The notes beneath the pieces were generated by a model that saw only the letters and a list, made by a program, of their open reading frames with translations, ran no database searches and was not told the origin of the DNA. From the NCBI RefSeq assembly GCF_910594005.1, contig NC_057815.1:68090052-68154051 (forward strand): a DNA stretch of 64,000 nucleotides. Reading direction: 5' to 3'. The DNA comes from Cervus elaphus. Taxonomy: Eukaryota > Chordata > Mammalia > Artiodactyla > Cervidae. Made by a program: the position numbers and the translations under genes. Each line of letters begins with the position of its first letter. Position 1 is the stretch's first letter. Of the stretch, positions 23,886 to 34,975 are shown piece by piece.

Positions 23886-24212
23886 GGGCTTCCCTGGTAG
23901 CTCAGCTGGTAAAGTATCCACTGCAGTGCAGGAGACCCCAGTTCTACTCGTGAGTCAGGACTTGCAGAAGGGATAGGCTACCCATTCCAGTATTCTTGAG
24001 ATTCCCTGGTAGCTCAGACAGTAAAGAATCTGCCTGCAACTTGGGAAACCTGGATTTGATCCCTGGGTTGGGAAGATCCCCTGAGGAGGGCATGGCAACC
24101 CACTCCAGTATTCTTGCCTGGAGAATCCCCACGGACAGAGGGGCCTGATGGGCTACAGTCCACAGGGTTGCAAAGAGCTGGACACGACTGAGTGACTAAG
24201 CCCAGCACAGCA
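23886..24212 (+). repeat. Dimeric Bov-tA SINE
   Basis: Two head-to-tail monomers: 'gggcttccctggtagctcag' at 23886 and 'gattccctggtagctcagac' near 24000. The tail is 'cgactgagtgactaagcc'. Confidence 0.85.
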
Positions 24213-24517
24213 TTCAGTGACAGCCTTTATTATTTTAGAGAAAGCATAGAAAAAGTGTACATATTATTTTTAAAATCTATTGCTTAGAACCAAAAAAAGT
24301 TAGTGTAGAAATAATGAAGTCAAAGGTGAAACTAGATAAGGTTAGTGTGAACAATTCTGGCAATATACTTGAAAAAACATAAGAAGATAGAAGAAATTAA
24401 AGAGAACCATGTTATTTGGAATACAAACAGAAAGAACAAAATAAGAATTTAGTATACTATAACCACTTCATTTACCATAAAGAATATAAACAATCAATGC
24501 ATAAAAATAGTATTACA
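24213..24517. other. Unassigned AT-rich DNA
   Basis: AT-rich sequence between two SINEs. No feature is recognised. Confidence 0.4.
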
Positions 24518-24601
24518 GGGACCTCCCTGTCAGTCCAGGGGTTAAGAACCCGTCTGATCTCTGTCAGGGAACTAAGGTCCCGTATACCGTGAAATGTGGC
24601 C
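24518..24601 (+). repeat. CHR-type SINE, short form
   Basis: 'gggacctccctgtcagtcca', 'ggggttaagaacccgtctg' and 'gtcagggaactaaggtccc', ending 'tgtggcca'. 'aaaaatag' occurs on both sides (24503 and 24602). Confidence 0.82.
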
Positions 24602-24621
24602 AAAAATAGAGTGTTACATAA

Positions 24622-24938
24622 ATATGCTTCCTCGGTAGTTCAGCTGGTAAAGAATCCACCCCAATTTGATTCCTGGGTTGGGAAGGTCCCCTGGAGAAGG
24701 GATGGGCTACCCACTCCAGTATTCTTGCGCTTTCCTAGTGGCTCAGATGGTAAAGAATCTGCCAGCAATTCAGAAGACCTGGATTCGGTTTCTGGCTTGG
24801 GAAAATCCCCTGGAGAAGGGAACAGCTATCCACTCCAGTTTTCTGGCCTGGAAAATTCCACAGACAAAGGAGCCTGGCAGGCTACAGTCCGTGGAGTCGC
24901 AAAGAATTGGACATGACTGAGCAACTTTAGCTTTCAAG
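24622..24938 (+). repeat. Dimeric Bov-tA SINE
   Basis: First monomer begins 'gcttcctcggtagttcagct' at 24626, the second 'gctttcctagtggctcagat' near 24729. The tail is 'catgactgagcaactttag'. Confidence 0.85.
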
Positions 24939-26204
24939 AAAGAATTTTCACTTTGCATAAGTGATAAGTAAAGTCAGCTTTAGAACTCAACATTCTAATT
25001 AAGTTTAAACGTATTTTAAACTAGCTTTTGAAATCTTAGAATCATTTTTTAAATTATCTTTTAATATTTCTTCTTCCCTCCTCTCCAAGTAACATTGAGT
25101 AGCACTGAAATATGAAATATACTACATAGTAGGCTCATGATATACGTACTTAATACATGACAGCTTGTGTCATTTAGCTGACAGATCTGATTTTTCTGAC
25201 AAGAAGCTTAGGTAGCCATTTGTGAGGACAGATTACTTTTTAAAAATCCGATCATCTCTGCCTGTAATACAGCTTGGCTTATGTGATTACTCCAATGCTT
25301 AGTTGTTTTGGGTTTTTTTTTTTAAGTCTCCACTGGGAAGAATCAGTAACATTAGGACTATTAGTTGTGTACCCTATGACTCAGGATGAGCACTACACTT
25401 TTAGGTTAAAGTGAAATTGATTTTCAGGAAGTATTTTCCTGATGTAAGTACAACTTATCTGGGTTTAATGTAAGAAGGTCTGTAGGCTATAAACCTAACT
25501 CAAGTAGGACCTTAACACTGGCAGGCAGTCATCCTATATGTCCCTGCTTTGTTCCCTTGTCTTCTCTTCTACATGTCTTTTTCATTCCTTCTCTTCTCAG
25601 TTCATGGATACCTATTCCCATTGTCACTACAGCTAATAAGGAGAGAAGTCCCACAGAGTTCCACCCCATCTTCACTCACCTACCAGCATCTGTGCCCACA
25701 CCCTGCCTAAGAAGTTGGTTTGTTCCCATGAACTTTTCATGCTCCTGTCTGAAACCAGTCCTTTCAATAATGTTCCCTTCTGCCTCCTATCACCAATTTT
25801 CTTACTCTCTCCTGGATTATTTCCATCAGTGTACAAATATGCTGTTTTAACTCCCATCTTAAACTACTGATGAAATTTTTATTTTTTAGGATTCGAAAAA
25901 GTTTAAAATACAGGTAGACTGTGATTTTAGGGGGTAAGAAAAGGACGGTATATGACAAAATATGTTCATTAGGAGGAAAACAAAGTTCAGTATTTATAAG
26001 ACGTAATTAATATTTCTTTAAAGAGTGAAAGCAAATTCAGTAGATAATAGTAAATACAAAATACAAAATAATTCAGTGTATTAGATCAAGGTATTTTTCA
26101 GTTACATTAGTATGTTACTCTCTAAATATTTAATCTGTAATAACAGTGTTCTTTGAATGAATACTATGCATAAAATTATTTATAACAAACTTGCAGCAAT
26201 ATAC
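24939..26204. other. Unassigned AT-rich intergenic DNA
   Basis: 1.3 kb with no recognised gene. Open frames at 25557-25850 and 26157-26396 are short and without recognisable domains. Confidence 0.4.
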
Positions 26205-26400
26205 ACATATTTTTATACATATTTTTTAAAAAATATTCTTTTCCATTATGATTTATCACAAGATATTGAATACAGTTCCCTGTGCTATACTTTAGGACCT
26301 TGTTTATCTATTCCAAACATAATAGTTTGCATCCACCAACCCCAAACTCCCAGTCCATCCCTCTCCTCCCCTCTCCCTTGGCAACCACAAGTCTGATTAA
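26205..26400 (-). repeat. L1 3'-end fragment
   Basis: Antisense L1 3' UTR: 'tgatttatcacaagatattg', 'cagttccctgtgctatactt' and 'tggcaaccacaagtctg'. Confidence 0.75.
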
Positions 26401-26716
26401 ATTTTTAAAAACAGGGTCCTGAACAGTACTATAATACACTACCATTCCTCTAAGAGTGGAAATATGACCAAAATTGCCATATTTTAAAATAATATAGTCA
26501 TGTTTATTTATTATGCATATGTTTGTAAATATATGGTTTTGCTTATATTAAAAATGGAAATAAAAAAACAAAAAATGAATAAAAATTGCTTCTTTAAGGG
26601 GGATGCAGCAGGTGAAGGGAGCAGAAATGGAGGCTACAATTCACTAAAAAATGACTTGTTTCATAATTTTGACTTAGAATTGTTGTATTTGTGACTTTAG
26701 AATCAGGTATGGGAAC

Positions 26717-26847
26717 TTCGGAGAAGGCAGTGGCACCCCACTCCAGTACTCTTGCCTGGAAAATCCCATGGACAGAGGAGACTGGTGGGCTGCAGTCCAT
26801 GGGGTCACTAAGAGTCGGACATGACTGAAGTGACTTAGCAGCAGCAT
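26717..26847 (+). repeat. Bov-tA SINE, 5'-truncated
   Basis: 3' part of a Bov-tA: 'gagaaggcagtggcacccca', 'tcttgcctggaaaatccc' and the tail 'gaagtgacttagcagcagc'. It abuts a CHR-type element. Confidence 0.85.
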
Positions 26848-26965
26848 GGGGACTTCCCTGGCAGTATAGTGACTAGGACTCCTTGGTACCACTGTGAGGG
26901 GGCATGGGTTCAATCCCAGGTTGGGGAACAAAGATTCCACATGCCGTGCGGTATGGCCAAAAACT
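26848..26965 (+). repeat. CHR-type SINE, short form
   Basis: 'gggacttccctggcagtata', 'gggttcaatcccaggttg', 'attccacatgccgtgcgg' and 'tatggccaaaaac'. Confidence 0.85.
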
Positions 26966-27236
26966 GATATAATTTTTTTTAAATCATGTATGAAGACACT
27001 CATTATTATTTACTGGAATTCTCACTCTCTGCTAATGCTCTTGCTTTAAGTTCCACTTAAGTGCTCCACATTTATCACAATTTGCTAAGAAAAATGTTCT
27101 TTCCTTTAACCCATGCCATGAAACTGTCATTGCCTGCTCCATTCACTATTCTGAGAATGGTTTTTCCTTCCTGCCTGTTTCGCTAGGAGTTGGGGGGAGC
27201 CCAACAGTGTAGAGAACTACATCCTGATCCCTTTTT

Positions 27237-30135
27237 TTTTTTTTTTAATTTTTTTATTAGTTGGAGGCTAATTGCTTCACAACATTTCAGTGGGTTTTGT
27301 CATACATTGATATGAATCAGCCATAGATTTACACTTATTCCCCATCCCGATCCCCCCTCCCATCTCCCTCTCCACCCGATTCCTCTGGGTCTTCCCAGTG
27401 CACCAGGCTGGAGCACTTGTCTCGTGCATCCCACCTGGGCTGGTGATCTGTTTCACCATAGATAGTATACATGCTGTTCTTTTGAAACATCCCACCCTCA
27501 CCTTCTCCCACAGAGTTCAAAAGTCTGTTCTGTATTTCTGTGTCTCTTTTTCTGTTTTGCATATAGGGTTATCGTTACCATCTTTCTAAATTCCATATAT
27601 ATGTGTTAGTATGCTGTAATGTTCTTTATCTTTCTGGCTTACTTCACTCTGTATAAGGGGCTCCAGTTTCATCCATCTCATTAGGACTGGTTCAAATGAA
27701 TTCTTTTTGACGGCTGAGTAAAATTCCATGGTGTATATGTACCACAGCTTCCTTATCCATTCATCTGCTGATGGGCATCTAGGTTGCTTCCATGTCCTGG
27801 CTATTATAAACAGTGCTGCGATGAACATTGGGGTGCATGTGTCTCTTTCAGATCTGGTTTCCTCAGTGTGTATGCCCAGAAGTGGTATTGCTGGGTCATA
27901 TGGCAGTTCTATTTCCAGTTTTTTAAGGAATCTCCACACTGTTTTCCATAGTGGCTGTACTAGTTTGCATTCCCACCAACAGTGTAAGAGGGTTCCCTTT
28001 TCTCCACAGCCTCTCCAGCATTTATTGCTTGTAGACTTTTGGATAGCAGCCATCCTGACTGGTGTGTAATGGTACCTCATTGTGGTTTTGATTTGCATTT
28101 CTCTAATAATGAGTGATGTTGAGTACCTTTTCATGTGTTTGTTAGCCATCTGTATGTCTTCTTTGGAGAAATGTCTGTTTAGTTCTCTGGCCCATTTTTT
28201 GATTGGGTCATTTATTTTTCTGGAATTGAGCTGCAGGAGTTGCTTGTATATTTTTGAGATTAATCCTTTGTCTGTTTCTTCATTTGCTATTATTTTCTCC
28301 CAATCTGACGGCTGTCTTTTCACCTTACTTATAGTTTCTTTTGTAGTGCAAAAGCTTTTAAGTTTCATTAGATCCCATTTGTTTAGTTTTTCTTTTATTT
28401 CCAATATTCTGGGAGGTGGGTCATAGAGGATCTTGCTGTGATTTATGTCAGAGAGTGTTTTGCCTATGTTCTCCTCTAGGAGTTTTATAGTTTCTGGTCT
28501 TACATTTAGATCTTTAATCCATTTTGAGTTTATTTTTGTGTATGGTGTTAGAAAGTGTTCTAGTTTCATTCTTTTGCAAGTGGTTGACCAGTTTTCCCAG
28601 CACCACTTGTTAAAGAGGTTGTCTTTTTTCCATTGTATATCCTTGCCTCCTTTGTCAAAGATAAGGTGTCCATAGGTTCGTGGATTTGTCTCTGGGCTTT
28701 CTATTCTGTTCCATTGGTCTATATTTCTGTCTTTGTGCCAGTACCACACTGTCTTGATGACTGTGGCTTTGTAGTAGAGTCTGAAGTCAGGCAGGTTGAT
28801 TCCTCCAGTGCCATTCTTCTTTCTCAAGATTACTTTGGCTATTCGAGGTTTTTTGTATTTCCATACAAATTGTGAAATTCTTTGGTCTAGTTCTGTGAAA
28901 AATACCGTTGGTAGCTTGATAGGGATTGCATTGAATCTATAGATTGCTTTGGGTAGAATAGCCATTTTGACAATATTGATTCTTCCAATCCATGAACACG
29001 GTATGTTTCTCCATCTGTTTGTGTCCTCTTTGATTTCTTTCATCAGTGTTTTATAGTTTTCTATGTATAGGTCTTTTGTTTCTTTAGGTAGATATACTCC
29101 TAAGTATTTTATTCTTTTTGTTGCAATGGTGAATGGTATTGTTTCCTTAATTTCTCTTTCTGTTTTTTCATTGTTAGTATATAGGAATGCAAGGGATTTC
29201 TGTGTGTTAATTTTATATCCTGCAACTTTACTATATTCATTGATTAGTTCTAGTAATTTTCTGGTAGATTCTTTAGGGTTTTCTATATAGAGGATCATGT
29301 CATCTGCAAACAGTGAGAGTTTCACTTCTTCTTTTCCTATCTGGATTCCTTTTACTTCTTTTTCTGCTCTGATTGCTGTGGCCAGAACTTCCAACACTAT
29401 GTTGAACAGTAGTGGTGAGAGTGGGCACCCTTGTCTTGTTCCTGATTTCAGGGGAAATGCTTTCAATTTTTCACCATTGAGGGTGATGCTTGCTGTGGGT
29501 TTGTCATATATAGCTTTTATTATGTTGAGGTATGTTCCTTCTATTCCTGCTTTTTGGAGAGTTTTAATCATAAATGAGTGTTGAATTTTGTCAAAGGCTT
29601 TCTCTGCATCTATTGAGATAATCATATGGTTTTTATCTTTCAATTTGTTAATGTGGTGTATTACATTGATTGATTTGTGGATATTGAAGAATCCTTGCAT
29701 TCCTGGGATAAAGCCCACTTGGTCGTGGTGTATGATTTTTTTAATATGTTGTTGGATTCTGTTTGCTAGAATTTTGTTAAGGATTTTTGCATCTATGTTC
29801 ATCAGTGATATTGGCCTGTAGTTTTCTTTTTTTGTGGCATCTTTGTCAGGTTTTGGAATTAGGGTGATGGTGGCCTCATAGAATGAGTTTGGAAGTTTAC
29901 CTTCTTCTGCAATTTTCTGGAAGAGTTTGAGTAAGGTAGGTGTTAGCTCTTCTCTAAATTTTTGGTAGAATTCAGCTGTGAAGCCATCTGGTCCTGGGCT
30001 TTTGTTTGCTGGAAGATTTTTGATTACAGTTTCGATTTCCTTGCCTGTGATGGGTCTGTTAAGATCTTCTATTTCTTCCTGGTTCAGTTTTGGAAAGTTA
30101 TACTTTTCTAAGAATTTGTCCATTTCATCCAAGTT
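27237..30135 (-). mobile_element. Young 5'-truncated L1 with 848 open ORF2 codons
   Basis: Minus-oriented ruminant L1, 2.9 kb, whose 3' poly-A lies at the low-coordinate end. It is bounded by a perfect 13-bp duplication ctgatcccttttt (27224-27236 and 30136-30148). The ORF2 part stays open over 848 codons (27586-30132). It shows the reverse transcriptase blocks KAFDKIQHSF, GTRQGCPLSPLLFN and LFADDMILY (catalytic FADD) and the C-terminal cysteine-rich segment CWRGCGEKGTLLHCWWEC. The N-terminal endonuclease domain, ORF1 and the 5' UTR are missing, so the copy cannot be autonomous. The open frame and exact duplication indicate recent insertion. Confidence 0.95.
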
Positions 30136-30226
30136 CTGATCCCTTTTTGACTTGTGTTATTCCTGAAGGGATTGGGTGTTAAAATCCTTTGGGCTTAATT
30201 GAGTGTTAACTCCATTTCTTTCTCTT

Positions 30227-30457
30227 TTTTTGGCTGTGCTGGACATTTGGTGCTTTGTACTCCCGGCTTTCTCTAGTTGCAGAGAGCAGGGGCTACTCTT
30301 GGTTATGGTGCCCAGGCTTCTCCTTGTCATGGCTTCTCTTGGTGCAGAGCACTGGCTCCAGGCTCATTGGCTTCAGTAGTTGCATGTTTGCTCTGGGGTA
30401 TGTGGGATCTTCCTGGACCAGGAATGGAAGCCATGTTCCCTAGTCAGCACTAGAGTG
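30227..30457 (-). repeat. CHR-type SINE, long form
   Basis: 'tttttggctgtgctggaca', 'ggctttctctagttgcagag', 'ttcagtagttgcatgtttg' and 'gggatcttcctggaccagga', minus orientation. Confidence 0.8.
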
Positions 30458-30639
30458 AAATCTCTCCTTCTCCAATGGGAGCAGTTTAGGGCTTCCATTC
30501 AATCAGTTCACATCCATCGTGGTATTAACTCCATGAGGACTCCCAGACAAACAGAAATAGGTGCACAGGTTAACAGTATTTATGGAAGACATTTTTATTG
30601 ATATCTTGGATTAGATATTACCCTGTGTTCCTGCTGCCC

Positions 30640-31060
30640 CTTGTGCCTCCCTCTGAAACACCATCTACCTCACTACACTTTTTCCACCCATGTGTCTTCC
30701 TCACCAGACTGTGAGTGAATTGAGGGTGGTGATGGTCCCGAATTACCTCTGTCTCTTAGCTTTTACAGTATAGATTGTGCAGGTGTGCATGCGTGCTAAG
30801 TCGCTTCAGTTGTGTCCAATTCTTTGTGACCCTATGGACTGTAGCCCGCCAGGCTCCTCTGTCCATGGGATTCTTCAGGCAAGGATACTGGAGTGGGCTA
30901 CAAGGGATCTTGTCAACCCAAAGATTGAACCCACTCCTCTTATGTCTCCTGCATTGGCAGGAAGATTCTTTACCACTAGCACCACCTGGGAAGCCCACTA
31001 TATAGATTAATACTTCCCAGATGCTCAGAAAAGACTTCTTAAATGAGTGGACAAATGAAG
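30640..31060 (+). repeat. L2 remnant, split by a Bov-tA
   Basis: 'cctcaccagactgtgagtg', 'aattgagggtggtgatggt' and 'ttacctctgtctcttagc' are L2 3'-end text. It resumes after the SINE with 'cttcccagatgctcag' and 'aaatgagtggacaaatgaag'. Confidence 0.55.
30777..31000 (-). repeat. Bov-tA SINE
   Basis: Minus-oriented Bov-tA: 'gctaagtcgcttcagttgtg' and 'gactgtagcccgccaggctc', ending 'caccacctgggaagccc'. Flanked by 'tatagatt' at 30769-30776 and 31001-31008. Confidence 0.9.
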
Positions 31061-31369
31061 AAAATTATATTCAGCAGCTTGATGCTTACCATGGATGTGA
31101 AAACCACCAACATCCATTGTACCCATGGGAAGACTTGGACCAAACATTGAGAACTACTATCGGAAACTCTGCCCAATGGAATGATGCCTTGTCAGAGGTT
31201 ATAGTGAGATACAATATTTATACAGAGCAGAACTGTATAAAGCCTAAATATATAGTTTAATTGTAAAGAAAATATTCATGTCACCATCACTTAGCAGAGA
31301 ATGAAACATTGACAACACCTCATAAGCTCCTTGGCAGCTGTCTCTGAGAACAACCCTCTCCTTATCCTA

Positions 31370-33430
31370 CAGAAATAACCATGATTTTGATGTTTGTAAT
31401 AAATATGCCTTCTCTTTTCTTCATAGTTAATGATGTCTGTATGCATTAATAAAAAATGTATTTAGCTTTGCCTGTCTTTAAGCTTTATACAACTGAAATC
31501 ATTATCACATGTGTCCTTTTGAGTTGTGATTCTTTCAATACTGTGAGATTCTTCTAGCTTGTTGCAAGTGTATGTAATTCCTTCATATTTTATTGGCATA
31601 TAGTGTTACATTTTAGGAACATTTCACAAATTGGGGAAATGCTGCTGTTGCTAGATCGTAGAATATGTGTGTCTTCAATATCATAAGAGAATGATAAAGT
31701 ATTTTCCAAAATGGCTGTACCAATTAGCATTCCCACTCTCGGTGTATGAGAGCTCCATCCATCCACATCCGAGCCAACCCGGGTATCATATTTACCAGAC
31801 TTTGGCATTTTAGCCAGTCTGATTGGTTTCTAGTGGTAACTATTTGCTGTTGTAATTTACACTTCTATTACTAAAGAGCTTGAGCACATTTTCTTATATT
31901 TATTGGACATTTGTTTATTCCCTTTTGTGCAGTATTTTGCTCTAGCAGTATTTTTTTTTTATGGCTTGACTACCTGTTTAAAAAATTGAGTTGATTTTCT
32001 GTATATCCTGGCTATGAATCTTGAGTCTTTTTGTTGATAATATACATAAGAAATAACTTCTTTTGTTCTGTAGCCTGGCTTTCCAGTCTCTTTTTGGTGC
32101 CTTTGGATGAATAGAAATATTACATTTTAAGGCAGTCAAATTTATGTTTTTTTTCTCTACATTTAGAGTTTTAAAAATCTTACTTAAGAAATACTTTCCT
32201 TCTCCAAGATCAGGACTATAGTCTCCTACACAATTGTATAGTTCCACCTTTCCTATTTAGGTTGAGATTAATTTTTTTTTGACCAAGAAACTGTTTTTAT
32301 TTTTAATTTTTTTATTTACCAAATAGATTTTTTTGTTTTTTTTTAATTTTTTCATTTATTTTTATTAGTTGAAAGCTAATTACTTTACAATATTGTAGTG
32401 GTTTTTGTCATACATTGACATGAATCAGCCATGGATTTACTTGTGTTCCCCATCCCGATCCCCCCTCCCGCCTCCCTCCCCATCTCATCCCTCTGGGTCT
32501 TCCCAGTGCACCAGCCCTGAGCACTTGTCTCATGCATCCAACCTGGGCTGGTGATCTGTTTCACCCTTGATAGTATACTTGTTTCAATGCTATTCTCTCA
32601 GAACATCCCACCCTCGCCTTCTCCTACAGAGTCCCAAAGTCTGTTCTGTACATCTGTGTCTCTTTTTTTGCTTTGCATATAGGGTTATTGTTGCCATCTT
32701 TTTAAATTCCATATATATGCGTTAGTATACTGTATCGGTCTTTTTCTTTCTGGCTTACTTCACTCTGTATAATGGGCTCCAGTTTCATCCATCTCATTAG
32801 AACTGATTCAAATGAATTCTTTTTAATGGCTGAGTAATATTCCATTGTGTATATGTACCATAGCTTCCTTATCCATTCATCTGCTGATGGGCATCAAGGT
32901 TGCTTCCATGTCCTGGCAATTATAAACAGTGCTGCGATGAACATTGGGGTGCACGTGTCTCTTTCAGATCTGGTTTCCTTGGTGTGTATGCCCAGGAGTG
33001 GGATTGCTGGGTCATATGGCAGTTCTATTTCCAGTTTTTTAAGGACTCTGGGATTAATTTTTATGTATGTTTGAGGTAAGAGACAAATTTCATCTTTTGA
33101 CAAGTGGATATCTGATAGTTATAATACTATCATACACTGACCTACAGTGTCACTTATATATCAATTGCCCATCTATTCAAGGGTCTGTTTCTGGGCTCTC
33201 TGCTGTGTTTCATTGATCTACATGTCCATCTATGTCTTAATAACTACTTTGTCTGCATTCCTGTCTTTATTCTTACTTTAGACCTATTATGTTAAAAAAT
33301 CTAATTGATACTTTTAAGAAGATACTTTACACACTGTATCTGACATTCTTATTTCTTTCCACAAAAGGATTGATTTCATTACTTAGCTTTTCATTAATTT
33401 TGGAAAGGGAAGCTCCAATAGTGCATTTTT
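31370..33430 (-). repeat. Old L1, minus orientation, split by a younger L1
   Basis: Degraded L1 ('ccaaaatggctgtaccaatt' at 31708 and 'gacaagtggatatctgatag' at 33099) interrupted at 32277-33051 by a younger L1. Confidence 0.7.
32277..33051 (-). mobile_element. Ruminant L1 3' end with TSD
   Basis: Minus-oriented 3' end: poly-T, 'tagttgaaagctaattactt', 'gacatgaatcagccatgga' and 'gctgatgggcatcaaggttg'. It is bounded by gattaattttt (32266-32276 and 33052-33062), so it is a 5'-truncated insertion of about 0.77 kb. It retains an open fragment of the ORF2 C-terminal region, readable with stops. Confidence 0.88.
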
Positions 33431-33533
33431 GGTCTTGCTATAAGTCATTCTTTCCTTCAAAAAAATTTTTTTATGGCATTCTCTCTTCTTAACACACAGG
33501 TATCCTGGGTGCAGGATTAACTATATCTAAGGA

Positions 33534-34499
33534 TCAAAGGTCCTCATGATGCCCTAGGTCTTGAGGACATGCTATTTTGGTGATGGCTGCTTTGACATCC
33601 TTGTTCCTCAGCGTGTAGATGAGAGGGTTGAGGACAGGTGTGAGAATAGCAAACACCACATTGCCCACTATGTGGAAGTCAAGGGGTAGGTCAGCCCTGT
33701 AGGCCACATAGGCTATGGCAATGGATGAGTAGTAAGTGCCAACCACCAGGAGGTGGGAGCTGCAAGTGGAGAAGGCTTTGGAGCGTCCTTCTCGGGAGCT
33801 GATGCGAAGCACTGAGGCCAGAATGTGGGCATAGGAGAGAAGCACCAGGAGAAGGGGCAGGAAGGATACCACCATGGCGATGCAGAAGCCCATGAAGGTC
33901 TGGGGGGTGGTGTCAGAGCAGGAGGCTTGGACCACAGCTAAGTGGTCACAGAAGCAGTTGTATATGTAAACAGTGCTGTCAAAAGTCATGTGGGAGGTCT
34001 GCACCACTGCTGGGATGGGCAGAAGGAGGGCAGTGAGCCAGGCACTGGCTGCCAGGGCAGCACTGGTCTGTGGGGTCATGAGTACAGGGTAGTGCAGTGG
34101 GCGGCAGACAGCCACATAGCGGTCATAGGCCATGACCACCAGGATGAAGGCTTCAGAGCAGTTAAGGCCATGGAAAAGGCACATCTGCAGGAAGCAGGCA
34201 GAGAAGCTGAGGTAGTGGTCCCCAAGTAAGAGGAGGGATAGCATCTTGGGGACAGTGGATGTGGTGAAGAGGATGTCCAGGGCTGAGAGGTTAATCAGGA
34301 AGAAGTACATGGGTTTATGGAGTCTAGGCTCTATCACCATGGCCACCAGGATCAGGGCATTACCCACCAGGATAAGCAGGTAAAAGGACAAGAAGGTGAA
34401 GAAGACAGGGAGAAAGAAGACATCCTGTAGAGAGGGGATGCCCACCAGGTAGAAGATGGGTGAAGAGTCTTTTGACCCATTACAGGCTGAGGCATACAT
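33534..34499 (-). CDS. Olfactory receptor, OR2AT4-like, copy 3 (intact)
   Basis: Intact single-exon odorant receptor GPCR of 321 residues. The N-terminus MYASACNGSKDSS differs most from the other copies but keeps the NGS glycosylation site at 7-9. GN at 46-47, PMYFFL at 63-68, MAYDRYVAVCRPLHYP at 123-138, KAFSTCSSHL at 241-250 and NPLIYTLRN at 291-299 are all present. In TM3 it reads LQMCLFHGLNC, shared with copy 4 and unlike copies 1 and 2 (LQMYLF). ECL2 reads TFDSTVYIYNCFC, where the others have HCFC. These positions lie near the expected odorant pocket, so a different ligand range is plausible but unproven. The ATG at 34499 aligns with copies 1 and 2. The nearest relative in the window is copy 4. 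Confidence 0.95.
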   Translation of the reverse strand: MYASACNGSKDSSPIFYLVGIPSLQDVFFLPVFFTFLSFYLLILVGNALILVAMVIEPRLHKPMYFFLINLSALDILFTTSTVPKMLSLLLLGDHYLSFSACFLQMCLFHGLNCSEAFILVVMAYDRYVAVCRPLHYPVLMTPQTSAALAASAWLTALLLPIPAVVQTSHMTFDSTVYIYNCFCDHLAVVQASCSDTTPQTFMGFCIAMVVSFLPLLLVLLSYAHILASVLRISSREGRSKAFSTCSSHLLVVGTYYSSIAIAYVAYRADLPLDFHIVGNVVFAILTPVLNPLIYTLRNKDVKAAITKIACPQDLGHHEDL

Positions 34500-34684
34500 G
34501 GTGGGAGAGAGCTATATGCCAGGGTGACAGGCAGTCAGAGCATCTGGAAACTAGATAAAACAGAAGTTTGGAAGGAGAATTCTGTATAGTTCACTCTACA
34601 ATGATTGCAATCCAAATCATTTATGACTGAGTTTGAAGGACTGGGGCTATCATTCTTCCATCTTAACCCACAATTTACTCCTTC

Positions 34685-34805
34685 CTTCTTCCATAATGTA
34701 TTTAGTAAGTACCTACAATGCACAAGGCCGTGAGAAGGTAAATAAGGCACATAAGGTCCCTGCCTTTACAAGGCTTAAATTCTAGTAGAAGGATGGTGGG
34801 TTTAA
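34685..34805 (-). repeat. L2 remnant
   Basis: Antisense L2: 'agtaagtacctacaatgcac' and 'aaggtccctgcctttacaag'. It is the counterpart of the pieces at 4425 and 15035. Confidence 0.55.
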
Positions 34806-34819
34806 AAGCAAACCACATA

Positions 34820-34975
34820 GGATTTCCCTGGTGGTCCAGTGGTTAAGACTCTGTACTCCCAGTGCAGAGGGCCTGAATTCAATCCCTGGTCAGGGGACTA
34901 GATCCCAGATACTAAGACGAAGATTCCCTATGTGGCAACTGAGACCCAGAAGAGCCAAATAAATAAAAAAATATT
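34820..34975 (+). repeat. CHR-type SINE
   Basis: 'gatttccctggtggtccagt', 'ggttaagactctgtactccc' and 'ccctggtcaggggactagat', ending in 'aaataaataaaaaaat'. Confidence 0.85.

Noticed and set aside
27728..29821. Plus-strand open frames across the large L1
   Set aside because: They are antisense shadows of the L1 ORF2 on the minus strand.
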